Assembly (NCBI GenBank): GCA_963576565.1
Contig: OY755042.1
Coordinates: forward strand, 100,620,185 to 100,684,184
From: Aspidapion aeneum
Lineage: Eukaryota > Arthropoda > Insecta > Coleoptera > Brentidae
Reading direction: 5' to 3'
Length of the DNA stretch: 64,000 nucleotides
Numbering within the stretch: the stretch's first letter is position 1; the number at the start of each line of letters is the position of its first letter. This document shows positions 44,518 through 56,399 of the stretch, piece by piece. Below the pieces are notes generated by a model, which was not told where the DNA came from, did not search any database, and saw only the letters and a program-made list of their open reading frames with translations. The translations under genes and the position numbers were made by a program.

Positions 44518-44577
44518 AGAGTCCCTATATATTTGGATATATTAATACATCCAAATATGTCAACATACAGGGACTCT
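44518..44577. mobile_element. 60-bp palindromic element with exact 10-bp target duplication
   Basis: AGAGTCCCT at the left and AGGGACTCT at the right. The arms pair through ATATTTGGAT, with a 10-nt extra block in the right arm, centred on TTAATA. AGGGTGATCT flanks it at 44508-44517 and 44578-44587. The same organisation is found at 46476-46537. Confidence 0.8.
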
Positions 44578-44638
44578 AGGGTGATCTAATTTTACAAAAT
44601 TTTATGTAGGACCTAGACATTCTATTTATATTTCTGTT

Positions 44639-45830
44639 AACTTCGCAAGGGTGTCACATTGACCAAGCAGTGTTCCAAGGAGTCCCATAAGCACGAAACA
44701 GTTAACTGTCAACAATTATTAGGTATCCATTAGATCTTGGACCCTCGTGGTATTAAGCTTTCAAGCTACCCGCGGAAAAGTATAACAGAAACAAAAAGTC
44801 CTTTTTACCCGATTAGCCACGAAACTTGTTTGATTTCAAGGGTACTAAATTTCACGTTTGTTAGTATTATTTGGCTTAAAAATTCCGCTGATTGACGCTC
44901 ACCTGTCTGATGGCGGTTAAAAACGCTAATCAGCGTTGATCTGGCCTGAAAGACAATCGATCTTTTCATTGATCGATATGTATAGCAGTTTATTTTGGCC
45001 TGCTCTTGTTCTAGTTTCTCTCGTACCTCGGTAGATGGCGCTTCTTGCGAGAGTTTTCTCACTATTTACAAGGGATTAGAGACAAAACCTTCTAATTAAC
45101 CTCGCAAGGGTGTCACATTGACCAAGCAGTATTTTGAGGACTCTCATAAGGACGAAACAACTAACTGTCAACACTTATTAGGTGTCCATTAGATCTTAGA
45201 CCCCCGTTAGATTAAGCTTTCAAGCTACCCGCGGAAAAATATGGGAGAAACAAAAACTCCTTTTTACCCGATTAGCCAGGAAACTTGTTTGATTTCAAGG
45301 GAACTAAATTTCACGTTTGTTAGTATTATTTGGCGTAAAAATTCCGCTGATTGACGCTTACGTGTCTGATGGCGGGTAAAAACGCTAAACAGCGTTGGTT
45401 CGGTTCGGTTCGGTTCGGTTCGGCCTAAAAGACAGAAGAGCTGTCGTGGGTTACGGATGGTTTCTTTCTTTTTATTTGCAATCGATCTTTATATTGATCT
45501 ATATGTATAGCAGTTTATTTTCGCGTGCTGTTGTTCTAGTTTCTCTCATTTCTCGGTAGATGGCGCTTCTTGCGAGAGTTTTCTCACTATTTACATAGGA
45601 TTAGAGATAAAACCGTCTAATTAACTTCGCAAGGGTGTCACATTGAACAAACAGTGTTCTGAGGAGTCCCATAAGGACGAAACATTTAACTGTCAACAAT
45701 TATTGGGTGTCCATTAGATCTTGGACCCCCATGAGGTTAAGCTTTGAGGTTACCCATGGAAAAATATGAGAGAAACAAAAACTCTTTTTTACCCGATAAG
45801 TCATGAAACTTGTTTGATTACTCGTATGGT
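44639..45830. repeat. Three tandem copies of an approximately 460-520-bp unit
   Basis: CGCAAGGGTGTCACATTGA begins units at about 44645, 45103 and 45629. Each has ATTAGATCTTGGACCC (or variant), AAGCTTTCAAGCTACCCGCG and TTACCCGATTAGCC. The second unit is longer by about 60 bp, with a GGTTCGGTTCGGTTCGGTTC microsatellite at about 45397-45423. The third is incomplete after about 45830. The 85-codon minus frame at 44805-45062 lies wholly in unit 1 and has no known domain. Confidence 0.88.
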
Positions 45831-46475
45831 TTTTTGTGCGTGGAGCATTGATGGTTCAACTTACGCCCTTTACAATATATTTCTATTATTTCAGCAGAAT
45901 TTTTTGATATATCTTAGTAGTAGTAGATATGTTTTTTAATTACTTGTGAAAAAACATTTTTGGCCGTATTCACCTCGATTTTTTTTTACTGACTGAAGGT
46001 TCCGATACTACCATATTGTATTGACACGAGCCGCCGCTGGACTCACCTTGGCAAAAACCACAATAACAAAAAATCCAAACTAATTGCTGTTAACACATCA
46101 CTTAGTCTAGCTGTCCCTAACCTTTCTTAATTTAAACTGCAATACGTTATAACAAAAATACCTTTTAAAATAGTAATAAGGGCTCGAAACGCAACATATC
46201 TAAATTATTGCCATTAAAAAAGTTAAATATATTTTTAGCGCATACTTACTTATTAAGTTTTTTTATTTATGAGAAAGTTTTTAAAATTTTTTGAGGCCCC
46301 TTTGTTTTTAAACTGACAAGCGTTATCCAAACTCCGCCTCAGCCTAACGGCCTAACCACGTTCTTTTGTAAATATAATATTAGCTCACATGTTACCGGTA
46401 CCACAGTGTCGGTATCTTACAGTGTGGTCACTAAGGTCACTCATCGTCAAGCAAGCTTTACAGGTAGCGAAGCCT

Positions 46476-46537
46476 AGAGGCCCTCGATACATTTGACACT
46501 TGTTTTAAAACAATTGTCAAATGTATCGAGGGCCTCT
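46476..46537. mobile_element. 62-bp near-perfect palindrome with exact 10-bp target duplication
   Basis: Two 31-bp arms differ at one pair and there is no loop. The ends are AGAGGCCCTCGATACATTTG and its complement. AGCGAAGCCT flanks it at 46466-46475 and 46538-46547. The terminal AGAG(G/T)CCCT is shared with the 44518 element. Confidence 0.85.
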
Positions 46538-46982
46538 AGCGAAGCCTAACTCTAATTTTCTAATTTTTGGTTATAATTTTTGACATGTTTTTCTCGGTTT
46601 CACATTGGCGGCTCGTTGTTATTTTAAAAATGTGGTTTTATCACAGTCTCAAGGCCCTCATGTTTGCATCATGAATGGGCAGTTACCGTGGGTATTGGAA
46701 TATTATGTATATGTCCAACAGAGACAACTACTATCATTTCTAGGAAAAAAAATAAAAGCAGCGTATAAAAATTTTACTAATATTAAAAAAATTTCAAAGT
46801 TTTAAATGCCTACTTTCAACATTTTTAAAATTCTAAAAAAATTATTAAATAAAATAATAGGAAAATTAAATAAAATTTTTTGTTGAGACATGTAAATTTT
46901 GTCATATTTTTTAGGCCTGTTTTTTGGAAACAATATGAATAAAAACTGGGTCAAAAGTGCAAAAAATTACCACGTGACACGT

Positions 46983-47075
46983 GACTAAAGTGCCTTTTTA
47001 TTCCTCGGCGAACTGTAGCCCTCGCTAAGCTCGGGTACAAAATTTTCTCTTGGAATAAAAAGTGCCACTTTAGTT
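46983..47075. mobile_element. Small foldback element
   Basis: ACTAAAGTGCCTTTTTATTC C at the left and GGAATAAAAAGTGCCACTTT AGT at the right pair with one 1-base offset. The centre holds GGCGAACTGTAGCCCTCG. A reversed related block (CTACAGTTCGCCGAGTGCTC) lies at about 55270. Confidence 0.65.
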
Positions 47076-48621
47076 AGTATATAATGTGCTATATTTCTTA
47101 ATACTTTGCGTGCCGTTTTTTGTTTACATTATTCAATATTTTAAACTTTTAAATAAACAAAGAAACAAGGAAAAATCGGTTATTGTTTTTTGTAATTAAT
47201 TCTTAAAAAACAAAGAGGTACGGCGTTTTAAATTATTCTTTTAAATAGTTTCGTCGTTAGTCAAAGCCGGGGGCAATTTATCTAGTTTGTTGGACTTGTC
47301 CACCTTGAAAATTCGCTAGGAAACCATTATTTTAAAAGCGTTTATATACCAAAGAAAATTAACATTTTCTTTATTATCATTAATTTTATCAATACCAGTA
47401 TGTAGTATGCCAACACCAATAAAATATAAAGCGGTATTAGTCGAGGATTATCATAATGTCACCGATTTTTAGCTTTCCAACCATATACGTAATATTACGT
47501 ATATGTTTCCAACAACCTAGAACTTCACAATCACACTTACATAAAGGATGCAGCAATTCTTTATCCTGGAGGGGATAAACAATTGCAAACATACAGCACG
47601 GCAGCTCTTTTAGTCGGGACACTGGGGGTGGGGAAGGAGAAAAATATAACACTGATTTTTACATTGTTTTTGGACGCCACTAAATTTTTGAAATGCAATA
47701 ATTAATTAGTTAAATTAATTAAGATCATAAAATGTTGAAATTTTTAATTAAGGAAATTTAGAAACTTAATTAAGATACACCTAGTTTTATTTTTGGAAAG
47801 GTATCAATAATAAAAAACTGAGTTTAAAAAAAAAGGAATATTATATTCTACTTTCTCACGTGGTAAAAAAATATACAGAAAACGTTTGTACAAAAAGTAC
47901 CGGTAAACATTTTTAGATTGGTTATCTAAAAATATGCGCAACAATGGGAAATCAAAAAGTAATAGAAAAATATCTATAAAAAATGTCAATGGTTAATTAT
48001 TAATTATAAATAATAATTAAACCAATTCAACCTAAGAACACCTGGGGAAAATTCTAGAATTTTTCTGGTGGTTTTTACAATAAATCGACTGTAAATAACC
48101 AAGTTAAGGGTTAAAATACTAAATCAAAAATTAAGGGAAAAATATAAAAAGTAAAAAGTAGCCTGTAAAAAAAAACATCATATCGCAGTGTTCTTAACCT
48201 AATCAAACCGGATTTTGTATAAATGAATAATGATATTTTATGGCAAATTTCACAAAAAACTGGCGATCAAATAGGGATGTAGAAAACTGAAAAATCTGGG
48301 TTCATCAAGTCGGTTTGGTTCCAATTTAACTAGTAGAAGAGGTGGATGTTAAAATTGGATCAGCCCATAATATTTACATGCGGATTTGGAGTTGACAGAC
48401 ATCTGTCGTTTTGAAGATCTTCATTATTAAAAGAATGATATTCTCTAGCAGAGGAGTTTCTCTAGCAGAGGATTGGCAGGTGATTGGTTGGTGATTGGCT
48501 GGTGATTGGCCCTGTAACAAGGAGAGATTGTTTTTTAACAATCTGAGAAAAATGGGAAGTTATGACGAAACCCTTTAAGTACAAAAAAAAGATAGTTTTT
48601 GTCCAATAAAATGTAACTTAC

Positions 48622-48708
48622 CCCTAATAGAAAAAGGGTGAAACTAGCAGCAAAACAGCACCATTGTACAGTTGACTTTCTCTGCAGAACAGTAAGAAAA
48701 TGACGGAG
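48622..48708 (-). other. Candidate internal 5' exon (87 bp)
   Basis: A consensus acceptor (CATTTTTTCAG) lies before 48708 and a strong donor (TTAGGG|GTAAGT) after 48622. It is paired with the candidate first exon ending at 48819 across a 110-nt GT-AG interval. Joined to that exon, the ATG reading MNSSPSFSYCSAEKVNCTMV stops inside this exon, so if real it is more likely 5' UTR with a short upstream frame. Its link to E93 is only inferred from strand and position. Confidence 0.3.
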
Positions 48709-48818
48709 CTGAAAAAATGGAAACCGCCATAAGAAAATAGAAAATGTCTGCATCGAAACACGTGTACAACTTGGACAAAAAAAAGGTAATAATTTTTATA
48801 GAAAAAATTAGTACTTAC

Positions 48819-49005
48819 ATGAGTTCATCACAGCAAAATAATGAAAAACACAGATGGGGAAAACACTACAAAAACTTTTCAGAAGAAATTTTGCAGAGAC
48901 CCCTTTTCATCACTGTCGTGTGATTACTCGGTGGCTGCTTGAGAGAAAGTGAAAGACAGCTAAAGCGATGCGCCTTAGCGCGCGGTATTCGCAGTTTCCC
49001 ACCTT
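48819..49005 (-). promoter_or_regulatory. Candidate promoter / first exon region
   Basis: A locally GC-richer, unique stretch (GCGCGCTAAGGCGCATCGC read in the minus sense near 48965-48985) is followed by a TCACACGACAG initiator-like sequence and then the donor CTCAT|GTAAGTAC at 48819. It could be a transcription start for the minus-strand gene. Sequence evidence is weak. Confidence 0.25.
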
Positions 49006-50754
49006 ATTAGGATTTATGAAAATTGCCAAAAATATGCATCGAAATTTCGATATTTGGTGAATAAGCTAAAAGAAGTTATATTGGTCACTGTAAAAAATAC
49101 CACTGCGATTTTATGCTTTGAACCAAAATAAAATTTAATCGAATTCTAATTCGAAAGAAATTGATTCTTTTTCCAATAAAAAGAAGAAGACCTGTAGCAT
49201 TTTATTACGAGGAAATAAAAATGCTACAAGGAGAAAAAAATGTACTTTCCTAAGGTAAACTATAGCTATTTTGTTTATTAAGTAGTAATTTGTTAATAAC
49301 TGACCATTCAAAACGAAAAGATAAATCAGATTGGTTTGTGAAGTGTACTGATACCTAAAAAATAAAAAAAATTACAAAAAACTCTTCAGATTAAATAGGA
49401 AACTTAATTTCTTTAAAGTCACAAAAAATATAAAATGCATAAGACAGTCATTCATAAAACTTCATTCATACTATACCAATGATTTTGCGATCTGTCATCT
49501 GTGACTTCATTTTTATATGTCCTTTTTCAAGACTGAGTGATGACCTGATGGTGACCTTTGTTTCCAGAATAAACCTCCTGAAGTCTTTTTTGAAATTAAG
49601 TCACAAAAAACATTATTCATATTTTTTTTAAATCAAAAAACTCTTTTTGTTTTTTAACATAATTATTTTTTGAAAATCAAAATGCCTTACTAAAAAATTA
49701 CTTTCTAAAAAATGTGACTCAGAAAGACTTTTGTTTAATGTGTTAATTTTTTATTTAGTAAGTCTGCAGGAAAATGTCGAGAAATCTAGCGTCATTCAGA
49801 CAACCGTTATGGTAATAATAAAGGGTGTCAAGACCAAACAGGCAAACAAACAAAAAAATTTCAATAGCAAGGAGACAACTAACATTGATTTCTTGATCTC
49901 GCGTGTTACGAAACTAATTGCATAAAATCAACAATCTTGATGGTTTTCTTAGTGCAATAATAATTATCGACATTAAAAAATTAAATATACCTACTTACCT
50001 AGACAGACAATAAAAAGTACTAAGGAAAAATAATCCAGAGATTTAGTTCGTTTTAAAAATGCCTGAATATATTAAGATTATTTTTTTAAATTTGTTTTTA
50101 ATATAATTTTTTAATGTTGGATGCTTAAAATAAAAAAAAAATACTTTTGGCTTTAAAGGAATTAAAATTCCAAACCCTTAAAAATAAAAAACATTATTTT
50201 TCCTTTAAATTGTAAAAAAATTCAGTGCTCAGGTTCTTTATTAGGAGCAGGTTATATCTGTCTCCGTCGCGATGTCAAAATTCGTCTCATAACCGAGGCT
50301 ACCCTGCCCGAAGCTGCAAATTGACAGTTGGTTTTGCTTGAGATAAAGAAAAGTAACAGTAAAGAATTTGTAACAGGCAAATTCTTTTCGGTGGCTTACA
50401 AAATATGTCTGAAAGAAAACAGCAACATTACCCTCAAAATCGCATGCTTGGTTTAGTCAATCTGAAACTCGAAATATTTCTGCGCCCGCGCACTCTGTTA
50501 GGGTTCACTTTACAGGAATTCTGGTAAAGGAAAATGTTGACATAATTGTCTAGTTCTTTTTATTATCTGTGGTTAACAACAGGCGATTAATTGGGTGAAC
50601 TTTTTTAGCGTAAATTATTAAAAGCCGACCGAGCCGCGCGAGGCAAGGTTTCAATTTCACCCGTTTTTCAGCGGTGTATGGCTGGGTGTGCTCGCGCGGG
50701 GGCGGGAGGAATGTTTGTTTTAGTTGACGTCGGCCATATTCATCGTGCGAAAAC

Positions 50755-51150
50755 GTTTGTTGCCCTTTCTGCGTGTTGCTGGTTCTATCCTTAGGAAAGA
50801 CGTATGAGTTTGTTTTGATTTGGGGTATGTCAGTGGTAAAAACCCTTACCGGTCGTGTGTCATTGTTTGTTTTTATTATCGTTTGTTTATAAAATGCAAA
50901 TAAATACCGTCGATTACATAATTAACTATGCAAATTTAAATACGTTGACATATGAACTTCGATTACAACTAAAATCTTTAGGGCTTCTTAGACCGGACCT
51001 AAAAATTAACCAAAATTTTAGTGTATGTAATGCCGAGGGGTGTTCCAAAAAAACTTATAATAGAAAATTTAATAAAAAATTATACGATGCTAAACTGGTT
51101 GTGCGCCTCAATAAACTGTCTTTAAAATGTAAGAAAATAATTTCTTGAAT
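50755..51150 (+). repeat. Two-copy repeat with conserved short frame, copy B
   Basis: It matches 31830-32168 (reverse): TGCTGGTTCTATCCTTAG, then ATG at 50894 with [40 protein letters not shown] and a basic Cys-containing tail, open to a TGA at 51146-51148. [18 protein letters not shown] loosely resembles a SAP-type helix pair; this is a visual impression only. Probably the 5' end of an unidentified mobile element ORF. Confidence 0.55.
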
Positions 51151-53340
51151 GTCCCCAAAAGCCAACTTCTGTTTACGCCACTGTTAATCGTTTATTATAC
51201 GTACCAGAACCCAGTAAAACCATAACCAGCTGCAGTGTTAGTCATAAATTAAAATACGTGCTAATACGGTTAAGATCGATTTTAAAATTAAAACTAGTTG
51301 CAGGAACTAATATGGTATGGTCTCAGATTAACAAATAACCTAAGGGAAACATTATATTATTTTTGTAAATTATTATTAGTCACAAATATGATCTACAACA
51401 TAACTACGAAGAATAGTACAGCGCGTCCCATTTTGGATGGAAATAAATGGGAAACTCGGTTGTTATTAAACATATCGATTTTCTGATTGCACCTTACTGT
51501 GCTCTTTTTTTGAGCACTTATCTTGCAAGATATTTTTATTCTGTAAAAACCTTTTTATGGCAACTTTTTTAGGGCAAAATAATGACGTCAGATTTTTCAA
51601 ATATTGTTTAGTTTTTAAGATATGGTATTTATCATAAAAAAATTAAATACGGACCTGGATTTTTTTTATTTTTATACTGATTGATTTCATGCTATTATTA
51701 TCTTAAAATGATAAAACTTAAATACTTCCTGATTTAAGGTTAAAAAAAATGTTTAATGTTTTAAAAAAATTTAGTCCGAACCTGGAAATTTCTAACGTAA
51801 ATATAAATGAAAAACTGCAAGACACACTAGTTTAACGATTTTCAGTTTATTCCTTTAAAAATGTTAATTAAAAGATTTATAAATAAAGTAAAACGCGCAA
51901 AAATAATATCATGGTAATTATTTGATGGTAGCACAGCAACTCATGAAATTTACTTGAACATGGAAAAACAAAAGCGTGGACTTGACATTGTCATTTTACT
52001 TGTCATTTCTGTGAATGGCTCACTCAAAATTATTCTAAAATGGCTAGAAATCGACCATATCCAGATTTTGCCTGCTTTATTCAAGCAACAAAATCCCAAT
52101 ATTTAAACGGCAGAAATATTTTTATGCAAACTGCGTTAAGAAAAATTACTTTAGAATACCAACAATGTTTTACACATAATTGCAATCAGTTTGAATATTT
52201 ACATCATTAAAGAAAAATAAGTTATTATTTTTTGTAATTCGTTATTTTTTTTGTATTTGTCGTAGACTTTGTTTTAAATAAATGTTTAATTAACGTAAAG
52301 CCATTTTAATTTCCTAAGTATCAAAATAGTTAAACTAAAAATCGTTCAACCAGTTAATTTATATTTATGTTGGAAATTTCCAGGTTAGGACTAATTTTTT
52401 TTTAAATATTAAATACATATTTTTTTTAACCTTAAAAAATGTTAAATTTTTATTATTTTGTGATGATAATAGCACGAAAACTATGAAAAAAGTAACAAAA
52501 AAACAATATCTTAAAATCTGAAATTTAAAAAAATATATATTTTAAAAAACAATTTTTATAAAAAAAAATTTTTGCATTTTTAAAAAAAATTTGTTTTTTA
52601 GAAACCTACTATTGAAAAAGCATTTTTTTTCGAAAAACCATTTTCTTTTGTGGAGTTTTTTTCGCAAAATGTTTGCGGTCCGGACAGTTTGCGATCAATT
52701 GACCACGGTTAGGTTTAACACAGATTTTTCCAAAAGAACAGATGAGTTATGATTTAAGAAAAAATAAGTTACGTCAGGTTAAAATAAAAATTAAACAAAA
52801 ATTCTCGCGGCGAATTGTTCCCGCGGCGAATGGCCGCGGCTAATTGTCCCCTATCCTAAAAATGAAACGTGGGGAAAAGGTAGTCAGGTATAATCGTTAT
52901 ACCCAAAATGGCGTCGATAAAATACGACTAGGCAGCTGAAGGTCATTCGTGGAATTCTATTGGTTGCTTAGAACTTGAAGAACCATAAATTTAGAAACCT
53001 GGTTTCAAATTACAGCGTCAGCCATGCGTGGCTTCGTTAGATTTGAGCTTTTTAACCAGCGAATTTATAAATATTTTTCATTTGTGGTCACGTTTTTGGT
53101 TACCATGTTCGGAAAAAACAGCGTATTCTCGGAAAAATATTTAAACAAAAAAGTTTAATTTAAATCGACGAAAACGGGTTTCAAGAATAACAAAGTTTTG
53201 CAAATAAATGGTACTCTTTAATCTATAGTTCTAGAAAGATTAGATTTCACAACCACCCAAAATAAAAAATAGTAGGTACACCATGCTTTTGAGTTTGACA
53301 TTACCATTGAAAAAGCACACTCGTAGGCAACCCATTATGC
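51151..53340. other. Unassigned AT-rich region
   Basis: No coding region or RNA seen. Poly(A/T)-rich with scattered short frames. Confidence 0.4.
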
Positions 53341-53994
53341 CGGGTCCAGATCAAACCAACAAAACAAAAACATCAACAAAACAGCAACACAACAAAACTG
53401 CAAGTTTTAGAAAACACGAACAAATTGTCAACTGCTGTCCACATTATAGGAAAACAATGAGTGAAACTTTTGCCAGCTCCGGATTTTTTCAATAACTGAT
53501 AATTTCTGTGTTCTCTTTGGAACTAGCTATTGATGTTTTTTATTCTTCTGTCCACTTCCTCTGAAGAAGTTTCACACAATATTCTTATTTCCTTTAAGGC
53601 GTCTGCCTTTTTATAATGAGTTTTATAATCAGGGTGTATGGCGTTCCATCACAATCTAGCTTCTCGATAAAGCTCAATTAATTTACATGTATTTTCAACA
53701 CCCCATTTAATTTTTTTTTTCCGGACATGGAAATTTTGCACACATAAACTACACAAACTGAACCACGACATTTGTTTCTGTTTTATTCGCGTACAGACTA
53801 GACCAACAATTGCCTAAAACGAAAACAAAACATCAACACTTTGATCTTTACCGACAGGCGACGGAAAAATAAAAAGTTGCTGAAAACGCCAGCAAAACAA
53901 AAAAAATGCCGAATTGTTCTCATTTTGTTTCAAAAATGTTGGAAAACATTGAGTTGCTGTTTTGTTTTTGTTTTGTTGGTTTGGTGTGGACCCG
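53341..53994. mobile_element. 654-bp TIR element (CGGGTCCA ends)
   Basis: CGGGTCCAGATCAAACCAAC AAAACAAAAAC at the left mirrors GTTTTTGTTTTGTTGGTTTG GTGTGGACCCG at the right. The flanks CCATTATG and CTATTAGG agree at six of eight positions, a possible decayed 8-bp duplication as made by hAT elements (inference). Short frames inside are low-complexity (KTKTSTKQQHNKT) and not convincing genes. Confidence 0.7.
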
Positions 53995-56399
53995 CTATTA
54001 GGCAGCGCAACCAAACTCGCCATTTATTTTATCGCGGCCTCAACGTGACAGAGGTTGTTAATTTTTGTTGTGTGAGTAATACTTTAAGACCCTGAACCAA
54101 TTTTTGGCAGATTTTATAATTTAAAAAACTTGCAAATACACAAAGAAAGAAAAACAGCGGTTGACAAGCACTTGAGATTTCTAAACCAGAGAACGAAATG
54201 TCAAACTAAAACGACAGCGGAACAGCGGCCATTTAAGATTTTCTACTTTAACTGTGTTTAAATCCAATTCGTTATTGTTCTATAATCCGTGAAGACTTCA
54301 GACTTCTGCATTATCAGTTTTAATCTGACATAAAGGCCTTCAATTAAAACTAAAATGTTTCCTGCCAAAACAATATTCTGATATTTTGAAATCATACGTA
54401 TCTCATAGACATTTCAGAGTAAAAACTACTCAAATTTAAGAAGAATTCAAGCACAGTGCGGACAAAAATAGGGTTTTTCGACAATAATCAATATCTTTGT
54501 TGTTTTTCAAAAAAGTTAATTTTTTTATAAGGTATATGATAAAGTGTAGTCTAAAGGTTAAAATAAGTAAAATTTTTTAAATTATATATATATGTCATTT
54601 TATTTAAAATATTAAAAAAATTAATTAAAGTACATTCAGTTTAACCTACAGTTACGTTAAAAATAAAAATCAATTTACTTTTGTGTTAGAAATTAAACTA
54701 AAATTATTTTTTTTATTCGGATTCATGGGCGTAGTTAGGGGCGTAGTTGGGGGGGCTAAGTCCCTTCCAGAAAAATTAAATTAGCAACCCCAAAATGAAT
54801 ATTTTTACCACACACACACACACATTGCACCCTCAGTTTCTTTGTTCTTAAAGATGATTCTAAGAAAGTCGTTTTAGGCCGTCCACGACTCGGTCCGGGT
54901 ACGGCTTCTGTTTCCGAACCTTCTGAATCCGTTTTATAGCAAAATTTCTCAGATATAATATTTTTATTTAACCATTCGAAATAACGGTTTTGAAAATAAA
55001 TTTTGTTTCGTCCCGATAGCTTCCGTTTGAGACTGAGACTTTTGCAAAAATTTAATGATGCCTTATTTAGAATTTGGTTATTTTTTGTTGTTGAATTTTT
55101 TTGAAAATCTTTAACACCTTCAGATTTTCGTCAGAGGCCACTCATTTAACAAGTCTGAGTGTTTTATGCTTATGCGTTCTAAAAGTTAAAAAAAAGTGAT
55201 AAAATAGTATATTATCTTCTTAGGAACTTAAGTGGCACTATTATCCCGAGAAGAGAATTTTTTATGTAGCTACAGTTCGCCGAGTGCTCAAAGGATACTT
55301 TAGTCATTTTTGGGCCCCGTTTTTATTAAAATTATTTTGCAAGAAAAACAGACTTCCCATTTTTACGTTTTGTCTTTGAACGTCACTTTTTATCCACGGG
55401 ATAAAAGTGATACTTTATCCCTAAAATTTGTGATAAAAAGCGCACTTTTGATCTCCAAAGTTCAAAAAAACTATTTTTTTTTTAAATATTCGCCCACACA
55501 AACACCAGAATAATTTTTAAGACTGATAGCAGTATTTTTATAATTTTATTGACTACCTCAAATTATTGTTATTGTGCGTTCCCATTGACAAAACACGGCC
55601 AATACGATATGCGATTCTAAAATATTTAATTTTCCATTTTGCTCACAGTAGTATAAGGTGACTTAGTACCATAAATATTTTGGGAATTTTTTTAAAATTT
55701 ATTATCACCTATAATCACTTGCTATCACCGAATAATAAGCCAGATTTAGTGCCATTTTTGACACCTTGAAGCCGCCATTTTTGACGTTGATGAGAGCTGT
55801 CACAATTTTATATTTGTCCAAATGGCGGCAAGACTGGTTTTAAGGGTATACCTAAACAGATGATGTGAGGCCTCTCAACCGGGGTGGTAACCAATGTGTT
55901 ATAAATTATTAGGATTGAAATATATTATTTAACAAGATACAGTACCCTTAGTAGCAGCCAGTAGCAAAAAATATTTATGCTACCCTTTTGCTAATTCATT
56001 GGACTAATATTTAGGATATATGCCAGACCTTGCAAATCTTTGCAATTTTTTATAACCTTAATAAAATTTAAAAAATATTTTTTTTTGTAAGCATAACAGT
56101 TTTAATTAAATTATTTTAAAAGCAAAACGTCAATTTCACAAAATTTTATTTAAACAAATAGCGTAAATATATATTACTGTAATACTTAAAGAATTTTTAT
56201 TTATATTTAAATGCAGAACCAGTAAAATTAATTTTCTGATAGGTATTTTATACGATTTTTTTGTACTTGTTTTAAAATAACGACTTTAACTATTTATTTT
56301 GTTCACTTTCGCAAGTGTGACTAAAAAATAGGTTATGATTACAGATAAACTGGACATTTATCTATACTTTTGCAATATTAAAACTTTTAAAATGTAACC
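53995..56399. other. Unassigned AT-rich region
   Basis: No gene seen. Contains a (CA)n run and, at 55195-55330, a reversed relative of the 46983 foldback (GTGGCACTATTATCCCGAGA, CTACAGTTCGCCGAG). Confidence 0.4.
54811..54828. repeat. (CA)n microsatellite
   Basis: A run of CA dinucleotides within AT-rich sequence. Confidence 0.85.

Larger units (their letters stand above)
46550..50754. other. AT-rich upstream region, mostly unassigned
   Basis: Apart from the foldback at 46983 and the candidate exons at 48622-49005, I see no gene or nameable repeat. 50620-50750 is locally GC-rich (GCGCGGGGGCGGGAGG) and precedes the 50755 repeat. Confidence 0.4.

Noticed and set aside
44805..45062. 85-codon minus frame MRKLSQEAPSTEVREKLEQE...
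   Set aside because: It lies inside a tandemly repeated unit, is not conserved as a frame in the second unit because of the insertion, and has no known domain.
45397..45423. (TTCGG)n as interstitial telomere repeat
   Set aside because: Insect telomere repeats are TTAGG or TCAGG; this is a short microsatellite in one tandem unit.
48535..48753. 72-codon hydrophobic minus frame as an E93 N-terminal exon
   Set aside because: The frame matching exon A phase gives a hydrophobic peptide unlike a nuclear factor, and the upstream candidate exon has an in-frame stop (TGA ACT CAT).
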